NCBI RefSeq assembly: GCF_018223745.1
Contig: NZ_CP073653.1
Location: 2,818,001 to 2,882,000 of the forward strand
DNA: 64,000 nucleotides
DNA from: Clostridium beijerinckii
Lineage (GTDB): Bacteria; Bacillota; Clostridia; Clostridiales; Clostridiaceae
Direction of reading: 5' to 3'
The notes under the pieces were generated by a model that was given only the letters and a program-made list of their open reading frames with translations, searched no databases and had not been told where the DNA came from. How positions within the stretch are numbered: the stretch's first letter is position 1; every line of letters starts with the position of its first letter. This document shows, one piece after another, positions 33,946 through 43,237 of this stretch. The translations under genes and the position numbers were made by a program.

Positions 33946-36411
33946 ATGAAAACCTATAATGTTAAATATAGGGACTTTAAAACTTTACAATTATATGTAA
34001 ATAGCAATGACATAATGAAATATAATAATATATTAGTACAGGTGTTTTCTGGGATATGCAATAAAGAGTTTATAAATGAAGTAATAAGAAATTTAAAATT
34101 ATTAATTCCTCAATGCAAAATAGTTGGGGCTACGTCGTCAGGTGAAATACTAAATGGAGATATATTTGAACGGGAGTGCATAATCTCCATAAGTGTTTTT
34201 GAGAAAACCATAATTAAATCCATCTTAGTTAAGGATAATATATCTGATTTTAGTAAAGGTGTGAAAATAGCTAATTGTCTAATTAGTACAGATACGAAGG
34301 CAATAATATCTTTTGGCGATTCAAGCATTATGGGCGAGGAACTTTTAAATGGGATAAATTCTGTAAATGATCATGTTCTGGTAGCTGGTGGAATTGCTGG
34401 GAAGAGCGATCCAGCGTATGAAACATATGTTTTTACAGAAGAGGGAGTAGAAAAAAACGCAGTAGCTGCAGTTGCATTAAAAGGTGAATTTTTAAATGTA
34501 AATAACGGAAGTAGTTTTAATTGCATACCTATAGGGAAAGAACACGAGATAACATTGGTAGAAGATAACATAGTAAAAAAGATAGGAACTATATCAGTAA
34601 AAGAATTTTATAACAAGTATTTAGGTACTAACAATAATGATCAAATTCTACGTATGGGAAATAAGTTTCCATTAATGGTAAAAAGAAATAACAGATATTT
34701 TAGTGCTCACATATTAAAATTCATAAATGCAGAAGAAGCGCTTATATCTACAAAGCTGGATATTGGTGAAAAAATAAGGATTGGTTTTGGTGACTTAAGA
34801 GAGATTTTGCAAAGTGCAAAGGAAATGTATAGCGAGATTACAAGGTGCCCATGTGAGAGTTTATTAATATATTCATGTGATTCAAGAAAAAATATATTTA
34901 AGAAAGTAAATGCAAAGGAAATAATACCGTTTAAAGATTTATCTGTAGGTGGTTTTTATACCTTTGGTGAATTTAATAATGTTAATAATAAAAATATGTT
35001 TTACACTGAAACAATGACCGTATTAGTACTTTCAGAAGATGTCAATGCAAGAATTAAAATTATATCAGAAATTGATGATGAATACTCTTATTTTAATGAG
35101 GAGGATTCAGCATTATACAACCTGATAAAGAATACTGGGGAAGAATTAAATCAATTAAATATAAAATTAGAGGAAAAAATAAAAGAAAAAACAGATGAGT
35201 TAGAAAAACAATATTATACGGACAAGTTGACGGGTTTAGAAAATAGAAATAAACTAATTAATGACTTGTGTGTAGAAAAATACACTAAACTTACAATTAT
35301 TGATATAAGGTCCTTTAATGATATAAATGATTTTTATGGAAATACAATAGGCGATAAGGTATTGAAGGATATTTCTAAGTTAATTAGTTGTTACTGTAAT
35401 GAGAATAAATTAAATTCTTACAGAGTGAATTCGGATATATTTGCTATAGCAAGTAGTGATATAGCAAAAGAAGAGTTCATTGCAAGAATACAATTTTTAC
35501 AAAATGAAATAAACAATCAATGTTTCGTTTACGAAGAAGGTAAGATTTTCTTAACAATTGTAATGGGAGTTGCGTTAGAAGAAGAATTATTATTTGAGAA
35601 AGCAGAAATGGCTTTAAATTATGCAAAAAAAAATAAAGAATTATTTCAAATATATAGGGAAGATCTTAACATATATGAGGGAATCAAGGAAAATATAATA
35701 TGGACTAAAAAAATTAAAGATGCTATAGCTGAAAATAGAATAGTTCCATTTTTTCAACCAATAGTTAATAATAGTTTAAAGACAATTGAGAAATGCGAGG
35801 CTTTAATTCGTATGATTGATGAAAACGGAAAAGTTATATCTCCATATTTTTTCTTGGATATAGCAAAAAAAGCTGGATTATATAAAGAACTAACGATAAT
35901 AATGCTAGAAAAAACTTTTGAAGTTTTAAATAAAACTAATTATGAAATATCTATAAATCTTCTTCTTCAGGATATAATGAACAGCGAAATTAGAGCCCTA
36001 ATTATAAAAAAATTAAAGAAGGTACGAAACCCTGAGAAGATTGTATTTGAAATAGTTGAATCGGAAGGTATTGAAAATTTTAATGAAGTTACTGAATTTA
36101 TAAAAGAAGTAAAAAAATATGGATCAAAAATTGCAATTGATGATTTTGGAACTGGTTATTCAAATTTTAACTATCTTATGAAGCTAAATGTAGATTATAT
36201 AAAGATTGATGGATCAATTATTAAAAATGTTCATAAAGATAAGTCAGCAGAAATTGTTACAAAGACTATAGTATTATTTGCAAAAGAGTTGGGGATAGAA
36301 ACTATTGCAGAATTTGTATCTGAAGAAGAAATATATAATAAAATAAAAGATTTGAATGTAGATTATTCTCAGGGATATTATTTTTCAGAACCAAAAGAAA
36401 ATATAGGGTGA
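33946..36411 (+). CDS. FIST sensor with degenerate GGDEF and intact EAL domain
   Basis: 821 residues. FIST_N and FIST_C sensor domains (about 15-365) bind small ligands such as amino acids in the family. A coiled coil (about 385-415) leads to a GGDEF-like domain (about 420-565) in which the signature reads Asn-Ser-Asp-Ile-Phe, so cyclase activity is unlikely. The EAL domain (about 580-815) keeps Cys-Glu-Ala-Leu-Ile-Arg, Glu-Ile-Val-Glu, Asp-Asp-Phe-Gly-Thr-Gly-Tyr-Ser, Ile-Lys-Ile-Asp-Gly and Gln-Gly-Tyr. It should therefore hydrolyse c-di-GMP. No membrane spans. Ribosome site is GAGGTG. It stands alone. Confidence 0.9.
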   Translation: MKTYNVKYRDFKTLQLYVNSNDIMKYNNILVQVFSGICNKEFINEVIRNLKLLIPQCKIVGATSSGEILNGDIFERECIISISVFEKTIIKSILVKDNISDFSKGVKIANCLISTDTKAIISFGDSSIMGEELLNGINSVNDHVLVAGGIAGKSDPAYETYVFTEEGVEKNAVAAVALKGEFLNVNNGSSFNCIPIGKEHEITLVEDNIVKKIGTISVKEFYNKYLGTNNNDQILRMGNKFPLMVKRNNRYFSAHILKFINAEEALISTKLDIGEKIRIGFGDLREILQSAKEMYSEITRCPCESLLIYSCDSRKNIFKKVNAKEIIPFKDLSVGGFYTFGEFNNVNNKNMFYTETMTVLVLSEDVNARIKIISEIDDEYSYFNEEDSALYNLIKNTGEELNQLNIKLEEKIKEKTDELEKQYYTDKLTGLENRNKLINDLCVEKYTKLTIIDIRSFNDINDFYGNTIGDKVLKDISKLISCYCNENKLNSYRVNSDIFAIASSDIAKEEFIARIQFLQNEINNQCFVYEEGKIFLTIVMGVALEEELLFEKAEMALNYAKKNKELFQIYREDLNIYEGIKENIIWTKKIKDAIAENRIVPFFQPIVNNSLKTIEKCEALIRMIDENGKVISPYFFLDIAKKAGLYKELTIIMLEKTFEVLNKTNYEISINLLLQDIMNSEIRALIIKKLKKVRNPEKIVFEIVESEGIENFNEVTEFIKEVKKYGSKIAIDDFGTGYSNFNYLMKLNVDYIKIDGSIIKNVHKDKSAEIVTKTIVLFAKELGIETIAEFVSEEEIYNKIKDLNVDYSQGYYFSEPKENIG

Positions 36412-36432
36412 TTTTTAGGCACCCTATATTTA
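36401..36432 (+). terminator. Terminator at the end of the FIST-EAL gene
   Basis: ATATAGGGTG pairs with CACCCTATAT around an ATTTTTAGG loop; the stop codon lies in the hairpin. The T run is short. Confidence 0.6.
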
Positions 36433-36508
36433 AGAATGATTGACTTAATAATAATTAATAATACTTTTTGTAGTTGGGGAAATAATGTTTAATGAACTTA
36501 TTAAGTTG

Positions 36509-37111
36509 TTAAACATTATTTGCCTTTTTTAATTTAGAAAAATAATATATTAAGCATGTAATAAAGGCACATGTAATCTTTATCATAAGATCGGTTGCAG
36601 TATCTTCAAGACTTCCATTTGTCATATCAGTTTTAAAAAAATAATCTGCTAAGAATTCATATATCTCCCAGATGGTACCTATTGCAATTGTGAAACAAAA
36701 GGCAAATATTAAGGTGAATTTAGAAAATTTTTCCTTGGTTGTATTTTTAGTTTTTTCTATAATTCCCTGTAAAAGATGTACTCCAATTATAACCCCATAT
36801 ACACCAAATATACCATGAAGAAATAAATCCCACCACCAGAACATACTATAGAACTTTAAAGTTTCTCCTAGATATAAAGTAGCAAATATAAATATTATTG
36901 ATGCTGATAAAAAACTAGATGGAAGGATTATTTTGTTAGAATTAGCAACTTTAAGAACGATAAAAGGAATAAATATGCTTATAGCATCCCAGAGTAAAAA
37001 AAGTAGATAACTCCACGGATTTGATGAGGCGGTCCTAATAGCCGTAATAATAATTAATATTTCAAGTAATATTGCTAATATTACGCCAATTTTACTGCTT
37101 TTGTTAATCAT
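36509..37111 (-). CDS. Integral membrane protein, DUF2238-like
   Basis: 200 residues with five or six hydrophobic spans. Trp-Trp-Trp-Asp-Leu-Phe-Leu-His-Gly, Trp-Glu-Ile-Tyr-Glu-Phe and Asp-Thr-Ala-Thr-Asp-Leu carry conserved charged and aromatic residues inside the membrane, as in DUF2238/YjdF-type proteins. The TTG at 37120 overlaps the AAAGGGG site, so ATG 37111 is preferred. Function unknown. It lies 167 bases downstream of the UPF0126 gene and may be read through from it. Confidence 0.7.
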   Translation of the reverse strand: MINKSSKIGVILAILLEILIIITAIRTASSNPWSYLLFLLWDAISIFIPFIVLKVANSNKIILPSSFLSASIIFIFATLYLGETLKFYSMFWWWDLFLHGIFGVYGVIIGVHLLQGIIEKTKNTTKEKFSKFTLIFAFCFTIAIGTIWEIYEFLADYFFKTDMTNGSLEDTATDLMIKITCAFITCLIYYFSKLKKANNV

Positions 37112-37199
37112 TAAAATCAACCCCTTTTTAATGTATATACTTATAAATATTTATAGGGAGTCTAAATCTAATGATATCTTTTCCTTTTTTATATAAAAA

Positions 37200-37262
37200 T
37201 ATGTGCATTTAGGAATAGGCTTGTCCTAGAGTAAATTGCTTTTATATTAATTTACTCTAGTA
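37200..37262. terminator. Hairpin between the UPF0126 and DUF2238-like genes
   Basis: CTAGAGTAAATT near 37228 pairs with AATTTACTCTAG near 37250 around a short loop. T-rich sequence on the minus-strand side is weak. Confidence 0.55.
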
Positions 37263-37278
37263 GGAGGCCTTTCTATAA

Positions 37279-37881
37279 TTAATTCTTATGAATTACAGGA
37301 AGATTTATTTTTTTTATATAACAAATCATTCTGATTGAAAAAATAACGATTAATGATATATGCTGGGATACATGAGTTCCTAAAAGAGGATATAGAAACC
37401 ACAGTAAAATTGAACCAAGGATACATGCAATGCAGTAAACATCAGTTTTAAAAATTTCAGGCTTTCTATTGGTAATTATATCTCTAAGTACGCCTCCACC
37501 AACCCCAGTAATGCTTGTAGCAAATAGAAATAGCATTAAATTATAGCCACTTTCAAGAGCTTTAATTCCAGAAGAGACAGAAAAAGCTGAAAGCCCTATT
37601 GCATCTATTATCACAAACATATTATTATATTTTAGTTTTCCACGAAGTATAACAGGAATTGTTGCACCTAAAATGATAAAAGGAATAGTTGTATAGTTTT
37701 CAAAAAATAATGGAATTCCAACATCCGTTACAATATCACGGAGAACTCCTCCTCCCATAGCTGTGACAGTAGCGAGAATATATATACCGAATAAGTCGAA
37801 TTTTTCCTCAATTGCAACATGAGCCCCAGATGCTGCAAATGCAAATATGCCTAGATACTCCAATATATTAATATCATTCAT
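37279..37881 (-). CDS. UPF0126/TRIC-type membrane protein, probable glycine transporter
   Basis: 200 residues with seven spans in two homologous halves, each holding the Gly-Gly-Gly-Val-Leu-Arg-Asp signature (near residues 43 and 129). This is the YicG/TRIC-like family, a bacterial relative of trimeric intracellular cation channels. Members in other bacteria have been linked to glycine transport because of their glycine riboswitches. The same link is present here (37944-38120). The ATG has GAGGTG upstream. Confidence 0.9.
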   Translation of the reverse strand: MNDINILEYLGIFAFAASGAHVAIEEKFDLFGIYILATVTAMGGGVLRDIVTDVGIPLFFENYTTIPFIILGATIPVILRGKLKYNNMFVIIDAIGLSAFSVSSGIKALESGYNLMLFLFATSITGVGGGVLRDIITNRKPEIFKTDVYCIACILGSILLWFLYPLLGTHVSQHISLIVIFSIRMICYIKKINLPVIHKN

Positions 37882-37921
37882 AAATCAAACACCTCTTTCA
37901 ATTAAATTTTATGCATAAAAA

Positions 37922-37947
37922 TAGACGAATTGCATAAACAATTCGCC
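37922..37947 (-). terminator. Expression-platform terminator of the glycine riboswitch
   Basis: Read on the minus strand, GGCGAATTG and CAATTCGTC flank a TTTATG loop and are followed by TATTTTTATG. It lies between the riboswitch and the UPF0126 start. Confidence 0.8.
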
Positions 37948-38120
37948 TCTGTTATTTTACCTGAAAGATTCTCTTTTAATAGTTAACTAAAAAGATTGCT
38001 TCTTGGGTGTCATAAGACTTTCCAGAGTTTCGTCAGAATTCGGTCCTTTTGCCTGAGAGTTTGTTGCGATTTCACCTTCGGCTCTACATTGCTTGTAGCA
38101 TCTCCCAAATTCGTCACACG
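37944..38120 (-). ncRNA. Tandem glycine riboswitch with a divergent second aptamer
   Basis: On the minus strand the first aptamer shows GGGAGATGC, GCCGAAGGTGAAA, ACTCTCAGGCAAAAGGACCG and ACTCTGGAAAG, the full glycine riboswitch core. A second, weaker copy follows with CACCCAAGAAGCAA and TTTCAGGTAAAATAACAGAGG, which departs from the consensus at several core positions. A terminator comes next. Glycine binding is expected to favour read-through into the transporter gene or its shutdown, depending on platform folding. Confidence 0.9.
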
Positions 38121-38142
38121 ATTACTATAATTAATCAGAAAT

Positions 38143-38171
38143 ATTATAAATTAGTTTTAATAGCATGTCAA
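38143..38171 (-). promoter_or_regulatory. Promoter of the glycine riboswitch overlapping the ftsH stop codon
   Basis: On the minus strand TTGACA (complement of 38166-38171), a 17-base spacer and TATAAT (complement of 38143-38148). The -35 box covers the ftsH stop codon, and no terminator separates ftsH from the riboswitch. Confidence 0.75.
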
Positions 38172-39904
38172 ACTAATTTATTCAATTCATCTTCGTGTAA
38201 AGTTTCTTTTTCTAATAATTCTATAGCAATCTTATCAAGAGAAGCTCTATTTTTATTTAAAAGTTTCAGTGTTTCATTGTATAGATCGTTAACAATATTT
38301 TTACATTCTTCAATAACAGGATTTCCATAACTACTATATAAAGGACCTACACTTGATAGATTTATAAGCCCTAAGGTTTCTCCCATACCATACTCAGTAA
38401 CCATTTTTAAAGCAATATCAGTAGTTTGAGATATATCTCCATGCGCTCCAGTAGAAATTTTATCTTTACCAAAAATTATTTCTTCTGCAGCTCTACCACC
38501 TAGTGAAACTTTAATTTTATTTTTCAAATAATCTATTCTGTGGTAATTGGTATCTTCAGGAATAGATAATGTATAACCTCCAGCACCTTTTGTTGTCGGT
38601 ATAATTGTTATTTTAGAAACTTTATCCTGTGGAAGTAATAGCATATTAACTAATCCATGCCCTGCCTCATGATATGCAGTAAGAAGTTTATCTTCTTCTT
38701 TAAGATAACTTCTTTCTTTTTTTTCGTGGCCAGCTAAAGTTATAGAATATGCGTTTTCTATATGGTCATAAGTTATATAATCACTGTTGTCTTTGGCTGC
38801 TAATATAGCACTTTCATTAACTAAACTTTCTAGCTTTGCACCAGAAAAATATACTGTTTTTTTAGCTATATCTTTAATATCAATATTTTCATGTGGTTTG
38901 TTCTTTAAATGAAGAGATAAGATCTTTTCTCTTGCATTAACATCTGGCAATGCAACTTCTATATGTCTATCAAACCTTCCTGGTCTAAGAAGAGCTTTGT
39001 CCAACATATCAAGTCTATTTGTAGCTGCAATTACTACAATTCCTTCTTCTTGTCCAAATCCAGACATTTCAGTTAAAAGCGCATTTAATGTTTGATCTTT
39101 TTCATCGTTACTAGATCCATTTTTTCCATTACCTCTTGCTTTACCTATAGCATCGATCTCGTCAATAAATATTACAGCTTTTCCTTGAGATTTTGCTTTC
39201 TTAAATAAATTTCTTACTCTTGCAGCACCAACTCCAACATATACTTGGACAAAATCAGAACCACTGAGCGCATAAAATGGAACTCCCGCTTCACCTGCAA
39301 CTGCTTTTGCAAGTAATGTCTTACCTGTACCTGGATCACCGTAAAGAATAACGCCCTTTGGCATTCTAGCACCATACTTTTGATACTTTTCTGGGTTCTT
39401 AAGAAAATCTACAACATCCATTAAACTTTCTTTAGCTTCTTCATTTCCAGCTACAGCATCAAAATTTAGGGCTGCTTTCTTATCTTTGCTAAAATCTTGC
39501 ATTTCCATCGATGTTACAGAAGAAACGCCACCTTTTGATTTATATACAAGCATCGCAACTATTGCAAAAAGTGATAATCCTAAAATTCCAGAAGGAATAG
39601 TTTTTGAAATAGGGGGAGTGGTCTCGTCCTTAACTTCTATTCCATTTAGTAATAGCTTTTCTTTTAAAGTATCAGTATGCGGATTATCTGTAGAGTATTT
39701 ATCACCGCTATTTAGTATTACAGTCATTTTAGGAGAAGTATCAACTATTACAGTTGATATTTTATTAGAATTAAGATCTTCAGTAAAATAAGAATAACCT
39801 TTATTAACTACCTTTGAATTTATTGATGTTACTACCATTACTATAAGAGACAGGATAGCTGTTATTATAGGAATAATAATATAGTATTTTTTTATCTTAT
39901 TCAT
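38168..39904 (-). CDS. ftsH: ATP-dependent zinc metalloprotease FtsH
   Basis: 578 residues, a slightly short FtsH. There are two membrane spans (about 7-27 and 105-125) around an extracellular loop. The AAA+ domain has Gly-Asp-Pro-Gly-Thr-Gly-Lys-Thr, Ile-Phe-Ile-Asp-Glu-Ile-Asp and the Arg-Pro-Gly-Arg-Phe-Asp second region of homology. The zinc protease motif is His-Glu-Ala-Gly-His. FtsH degrades unassembled membrane proteins and some regulators. The frame extends 14 codons upstream, but ATG 39904 has GGAGG. It lacks the extended C-terminus of housekeeping FtsH and may be a second copy. Confidence 0.92.
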   Translation of the reverse strand: MNKIKKYYIIIPIITAILSLIVMVVTSINSKVVNKGYSYFTEDLNSNKISTVIVDTSPKMTVILNSGDKYSTDNPHTDTLKEKLLLNGIEVKDETTPPISKTIPSGILGLSLFAIVAMLVYKSKGGVSSVTSMEMQDFSKDKKAALNFDAVAGNEEAKESLMDVVDFLKNPEKYQKYGARMPKGVILYGDPGTGKTLLAKAVAGEAGVPFYALSGSDFVQVYVGVGAARVRNLFKKAKSQGKAVIFIDEIDAIGKARGNGKNGSSNDEKDQTLNALLTEMSGFGQEEGIVVIAATNRLDMLDKALLRPGRFDRHIEVALPDVNAREKILSLHLKNKPHENIDIKDIAKKTVYFSGAKLESLVNESAILAAKDNSDYITYDHIENAYSITLAGHEKKERSYLKEEDKLLTAYHEAGHGLVNMLLLPQDKVSKITIIPTTKGAGGYTLSIPEDTNYHRIDYLKNKIKVSLGGRAAEEIIFGKDKISTGAHGDISQTTDIALKMVTEYGMGETLGLINLSSVGPLYSSYGNPVIEECKNIVNDLYNETLKLLNKNRASLDKIAIELLEKETLHEDELNKLV

Positions 39905-40048
39905 TAAGTACCTCCAATTTCTTAAAAGATGACTTAAGGCATACATATTTATAACTTATTTTGTAAGCCTAATATTGATTATACAGGTTTAAAATTAGAA
40001 GTCTAATTTCTTTCATTGATTTTACCAATGTAATTTTTGGAGAAATAC

Positions 40049-40456
40049 TCAATCAACTCTTTTTCTGAATGCAAAAAATTTCATTAATATAAATGTGATT
40101 GGAACGCCTATGATTGCGGCTAATAAATAAGCAATAAGTTTATTTAATCCCATGAAATTAAAAACTATTATTACAACTATATTTTGGATAATAAAATTTG
40201 GGATATAGGATATTGCAAATTTTATAAATTTATTTAATTGTAGTTTTTCTTTAAAAGTTATAAGACTATTCAATAAATACGATATAATCAAACCCGAAAT
40301 ATAGCCAACTATAAATGCTATATTCTCATTTAAAAAACTTGAATATATATAAGAAAAAACAGTTCCGTTAAATGTATTTATAACCCCTATTATTAAAAAA
40401 GTAACAAATTCTTTTGTATAGAAAGTGTTTTTGAATTTTTGAACTATATTATCCAT
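40049..40456 (-). CDS. GtrA-like membrane protein
   Basis: 135 residues with four spans. Phe-Val-Thr-Phe-Leu-Ile-Ile-Gly-Val-Ile-Asn-Thr-Phe at the start and Phe-Xaa-Phe-Arg-Lys-Arg near the end fit the GtrA family, thought to flip lipid-linked sugars or assist surface polysaccharide synthesis. No glycosyltransferase is adjacent. Ribosome site is AGGAGG. Confidence 0.85.
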   Translation of the reverse strand: MDNIVQKFKNTFYTKEFVTFLIIGVINTFNGTVFSYIYSSFLNENIAFIVGYISGLIISYLLNSLITFKEKLQLNKFIKFAISYIPNFIIQNIVVIIVFNFMGLNKLIAYLLAAIIGVPITFILMKFFAFRKRVD

Positions 40457-41258
40457 AAGTTTCCTCCTGCAAATTTTCTCATCTATGCTAATTAATTTAT
40501 TAAAGATGAGAAATCTTATTTTTTATTTAATTTCATTATGTATTTTCTGAATATATTTTAGTATTATTCAAGTGAATAAGAGTTGAAGCTTACTATAAAC
40601 CATATTGATGAAAAAATGAACTTATAATTAACATAAGTCCAATAGAACAATCCCCTTAAAAATAAACTAGTATCTATAAACTTGTATTAATAATTATAAA
40701 GAGCGTTTATCAATAGGTTTATCATTATAATGATTATGCATTATATCAACTCAAAGATACTCTATCAGTGTATAGAAATTAAAGTTGTTTATTACCATTT
40801 TAAGAAAAGAGTTACGCTGGCTGAAGTGTCTTATTCAGTAATCAATATTACTTCAACTATAATATTGTTAAACAAATATATCAATAAAATTGATATATTT
40901 ATTGTAAATCTATATTAATATACAGTAGCGTTAACCTAAACATAGATTACTAAAAGACTTATGTATATTTTAACTATATACATTATTTCTGAATAAACGC
41001 TGAACAGATTTCAAGAACTAGCTTTATTTATGATATTTCTACGTTATATTACATCTTAGAGTCTTAGAGTCTACAAAAATTTTAAGTATATATTATAAAG
41101 TATATTGGTTATTCATATAATTAAATAGATTTGGCAAATGATTATGAAATATCATTGTATTGCAAAATGTCATTCATGTAATTTTTAGTAAACAATATTA
41201 AATACAATGATCGTTTTATTTAAATTTGAATATAAAAATATACAAGTGAGGTATATAT
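40457..41258. other. 800-base gap with palindromes but no supported gene
   Basis: The gap is very AT-rich. It contains a perfect 14-bp palindrome ATCATTATAATGAT at 40721-40734 and a hairpin AAATATATCAAT / ATTGATATATTT (40873-40899) with a 3-base loop. A 62-codon frame at 40730-40918 covers both, but has no ribosome site and unconvincing composition. Direct repeats of TTAGAGTC occur near 41056. It probably holds promoters for the downstream gene and perhaps decayed sequence. Confidence 0.5.
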
Positions 41259-42173
41259 ATGATAAGACCAAGGCCTTTAAAGAAAGGTGATAGAATAGGA
41301 TTAATTGCAGCCTCAAGTCCAACAAAACCAGATAGAATAAAACCCTCAATTAAAGCTATGGAAGAGCTGGGATTTGAAGTTGTTTTAGGGAAAAGTTGCA
41401 AGTGTTATCATGGATATTTATCTGGAAGTGATGAAATAAGAGCAAATGATATTAATAAAATGTTTGATGATAAGACTATAAAAGGTATTTTTGCAATAAG
41501 GGGCGGATATGGAGCAGCAAGACTTTTGGACATGCTGGATTACAATATGATAAAAAGAAATCCGAAAGTTTTTGCAGGATATAGTGATGTTACAGCTCTT
41601 CATACTGTATTTAATGAAAAATGTAAATTTATAACTTTTCATACTCCAATGATATCAACCGAATTTTATAAAGGTGTAGATGATTACACAATGGATTATT
41701 TTATAAAAAATATATTTAGTGATAGGCCATTAGGAATATTAAAAAATCCAGATGGACAAGAAATAAAAACTTTAGTAAATGGAAAAGCAATAGGCAAATT
41801 GGTTGGAGGAAATCTGTCTTTAGTTGCTTCATCTATGGGAACTCCATATGAACTCGATACAAAAGGAAAGATACTATTCTTAGAGGATGTAGATGAATAT
41901 CCATATAAAATAGATCGGATGTTACTTCAATTAAAGCAGTGTGGAAAATTTAAAGATGCTGCGGGAATTATTTTAGGGTCATGGACTGGTTGTGATCCAA
42001 TAGAAGGGAATAACAGTTTAACATTAATGGAGATATTTGAAGAATTGATAAAGCCAGAAAATACTCCGACAATTTATAATTTGGCTTGCGGACATTGTTC
42101 TCCTACTATAAGTATTCCATTAGGAGCAAAAGTAAAGATAAACGGAGAAAGAAGCGAAATAGTTATTCTTTAG
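41259..42173 (+). CDS. LD-carboxypeptidase (peptidase S66, YkfA/LdcA/MccF family)
   Basis: 304 residues. Leu-Ile-Ala-Ala-Ser-Ser-Pro at the start, Arg-Gly-Gly-Tyr-Gly, the nucleophile Ser in Ala-Gly-Tyr-Ser-Asp-Val-Thr, the catalytic Glu in Phe-Leu-Glu-Asp-Val-Asp-Glu and the His in Cys-Gly-His-Cys-Ser-Pro form the Ser-Glu-His triad. It cleaves L,D bonds in murein peptides in the cytoplasm. The NlpC/P60 gene 34 bases downstream completes a YkfA-YkfC-like recycling pair. MccF-type self-immunity is an alternative for the family but not suggested by context. Confidence 0.9.
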   Translation: MIRPRPLKKGDRIGLIAASSPTKPDRIKPSIKAMEELGFEVVLGKSCKCYHGYLSGSDEIRANDINKMFDDKTIKGIFAIRGGYGAARLLDMLDYNMIKRNPKVFAGYSDVTALHTVFNEKCKFITFHTPMISTEFYKGVDDYTMDYFIKNIFSDRPLGILKNPDGQEIKTLVNGKAIGKLVGGNLSLVASSMGTPYELDTKGKILFLEDVDEYPYKIDRMLLQLKQCGKFKDAAGIILGSWTGCDPIEGNNSLTLMEIFEELIKPENTPTIYNLACGHCSPTISIPLGAKVKINGERSEIVIL

Positions 42174-42207
42174 TTGAGTATCAAACATTATACATTGGAG
42201 TGATTTT

Positions 42208-43026
42208 ATGAAAAATGCAATAGTTAATAATACTATAGGAATGTTAAAACGTGAGCCAAAAAATAATTCGGAAAGCGTAGATGAAGTACTATTTGGAATG
42301 AATGTTGAAATACTCAAAGAGGCGTTTAATAATTGGTTTTATGTAAGAACTCACTACAAATACGAAGGATATATTAATGGTATTGATTTAATAATAAATG
42401 ATAAATTATCGGAAAAATGGGAAACAGAAAAAAATTCAATAGTTATTAATTCTTTTGCAGATATTCTTAATAATCCTCAAGCATCTGGATTTCCAATTGC
42501 AACTTTGACAAGAGGTGCTAATTTAATTTCTACTTCTGAATATAGCAAAGACAATAAGTTTACAAAAGTTATATTACCTAATCTTAGTATGGGCTGGATA
42601 AGAAGTAGTTTCATATCCAATTTGAAGAGCGGTTATGATATAAATGATGAAGAAGGTCTTAGGAATAATTTAGTGTCATCGGCTGTATCCTATATTGGAA
42701 CACAGTATAGGTGGGGAGGGAAAACTCCTCTTGGAATTGATTGTTCGGGCCTCTGCTTTATGGCATATATGTTGAATGGGATTCTAATTTATAGAGATGC
42801 AGAGATTAAAGAAGGTTTTCCTATTAAAGAAATAACATTTAAGCAAATAAAAAAAGGAGATCTAATATTTTTTCCAGGACATGTTGCTATGTACTTAGGC
42901 GATGGCAAATATATACATTCATCAACAAGTAATGATGTAGTAAAAATAAATAGTTTTAATAAAAATTCAAATGACTATAATGAAGATCTAGATAGAAGTT
43001 TAAAACGATTTGGAAGTATATTTTAA
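42208..43026 (+). CDS. SH3b-NlpC/P60 endopeptidase, YkfC-like
   Basis: 272 residues with no signal peptide. Two SH3-like regions (about 1-65 and 75-140) precede an NlpC/P60 domain with the catalytic Cys in Gly-Ile-Asp-Cys-Ser-Gly-Leu-Cys, His in Phe-Pro-Gly-His-Val-Ala-Met-Tyr and a polar residue in Tyr-Ile-His-Ser-Ser. The lack of export signal and the LD-carboxypeptidase partner suggest a cytoplasmic gamma-D-glutamyl-diamino acid endopeptidase used in murein peptide recycling. Ribosome site is TTGGAGTG. Confidence 0.9.
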   Translation: MKNAIVNNTIGMLKREPKNNSESVDEVLFGMNVEILKEAFNNWFYVRTHYKYEGYINGIDLIINDKLSEKWETEKNSIVINSFADILNNPQASGFPIATLTRGANLISTSEYSKDNKFTKVILPNLSMGWIRSSFISNLKSGYDINDEEGLRNNLVSSAVSYIGTQYRWGGKTPLGIDCSGLCFMAYMLNGILIYRDAEIKEGFPIKEITFKQIKKGDLIFFPGHVAMYLGDGKYIHSSTSNDVVKINSFNKNSNDYNEDLDRSLKRFGSIF

Positions 43027-43049
43027 AACTGATTTCATAAATCATGTAA

Positions 43050-43184
43050 TTTGGATGGTATAATGGATTAGCAATGCAAAGAGCTGTTAACAGAGGATGG
43101 ATAAATCCTTATGATTCGCCACTTAAACAATTAGCAAATTCTTATAGTGAATCAAAGCATATAATTAGCGAGATCAAAGAATAG
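43050..43184 (+). pseudogene. Short C-terminal remnant or 36-residue ORF, unknown
   Basis: The frame is open from after the stop at 43047-43049 to TAG 43182-43184. It reads Phe-Gly-Trp-Tyr-Asn-Gly-Leu-Ala-Met-Gln-Arg before continuing Arg-Gly-Trp-Ile-Asn-Pro-Tyr-Asp-Ser-Pro. The ATG at 43074 lacks a ribosome site. The Trp-rich, protein-like composition and the following terminator suggest the tail of a lost enzyme. I do not recognise the parent. Confidence 0.4.
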
Positions 43185-43199
43185 TAAAAAGATTTCAAG

Positions 43200-43237
43200 A
43201 AAGGTGCCTATTTGTAATATTAAGGCGCCTTTTTTAA
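43200..43237 (+). terminator. Rho-independent terminator
   Basis: AAAGGTGCC pairs with GGCGCCTTT (one G-U pair) and TTTT follows. It ends the peptidase pair or the remnant behind it. The remaining gap to 43636 is AT-rich with no certain promoter or Fur site. Confidence 0.8.

Noticed and set aside
38049-38330. Plus-strand 93-codon frame over the riboswitch and the ftsH end
   Set aside because: It lies on the opposite strand of the glycine riboswitch and ftsH, has no ribosome site and is a shadow.
40730-40918. Plus-strand 62-codon frame in the 800-base gap
   Set aside because: No ribosome site, overlaps a palindrome and a hairpin, and composition is not protein-like.
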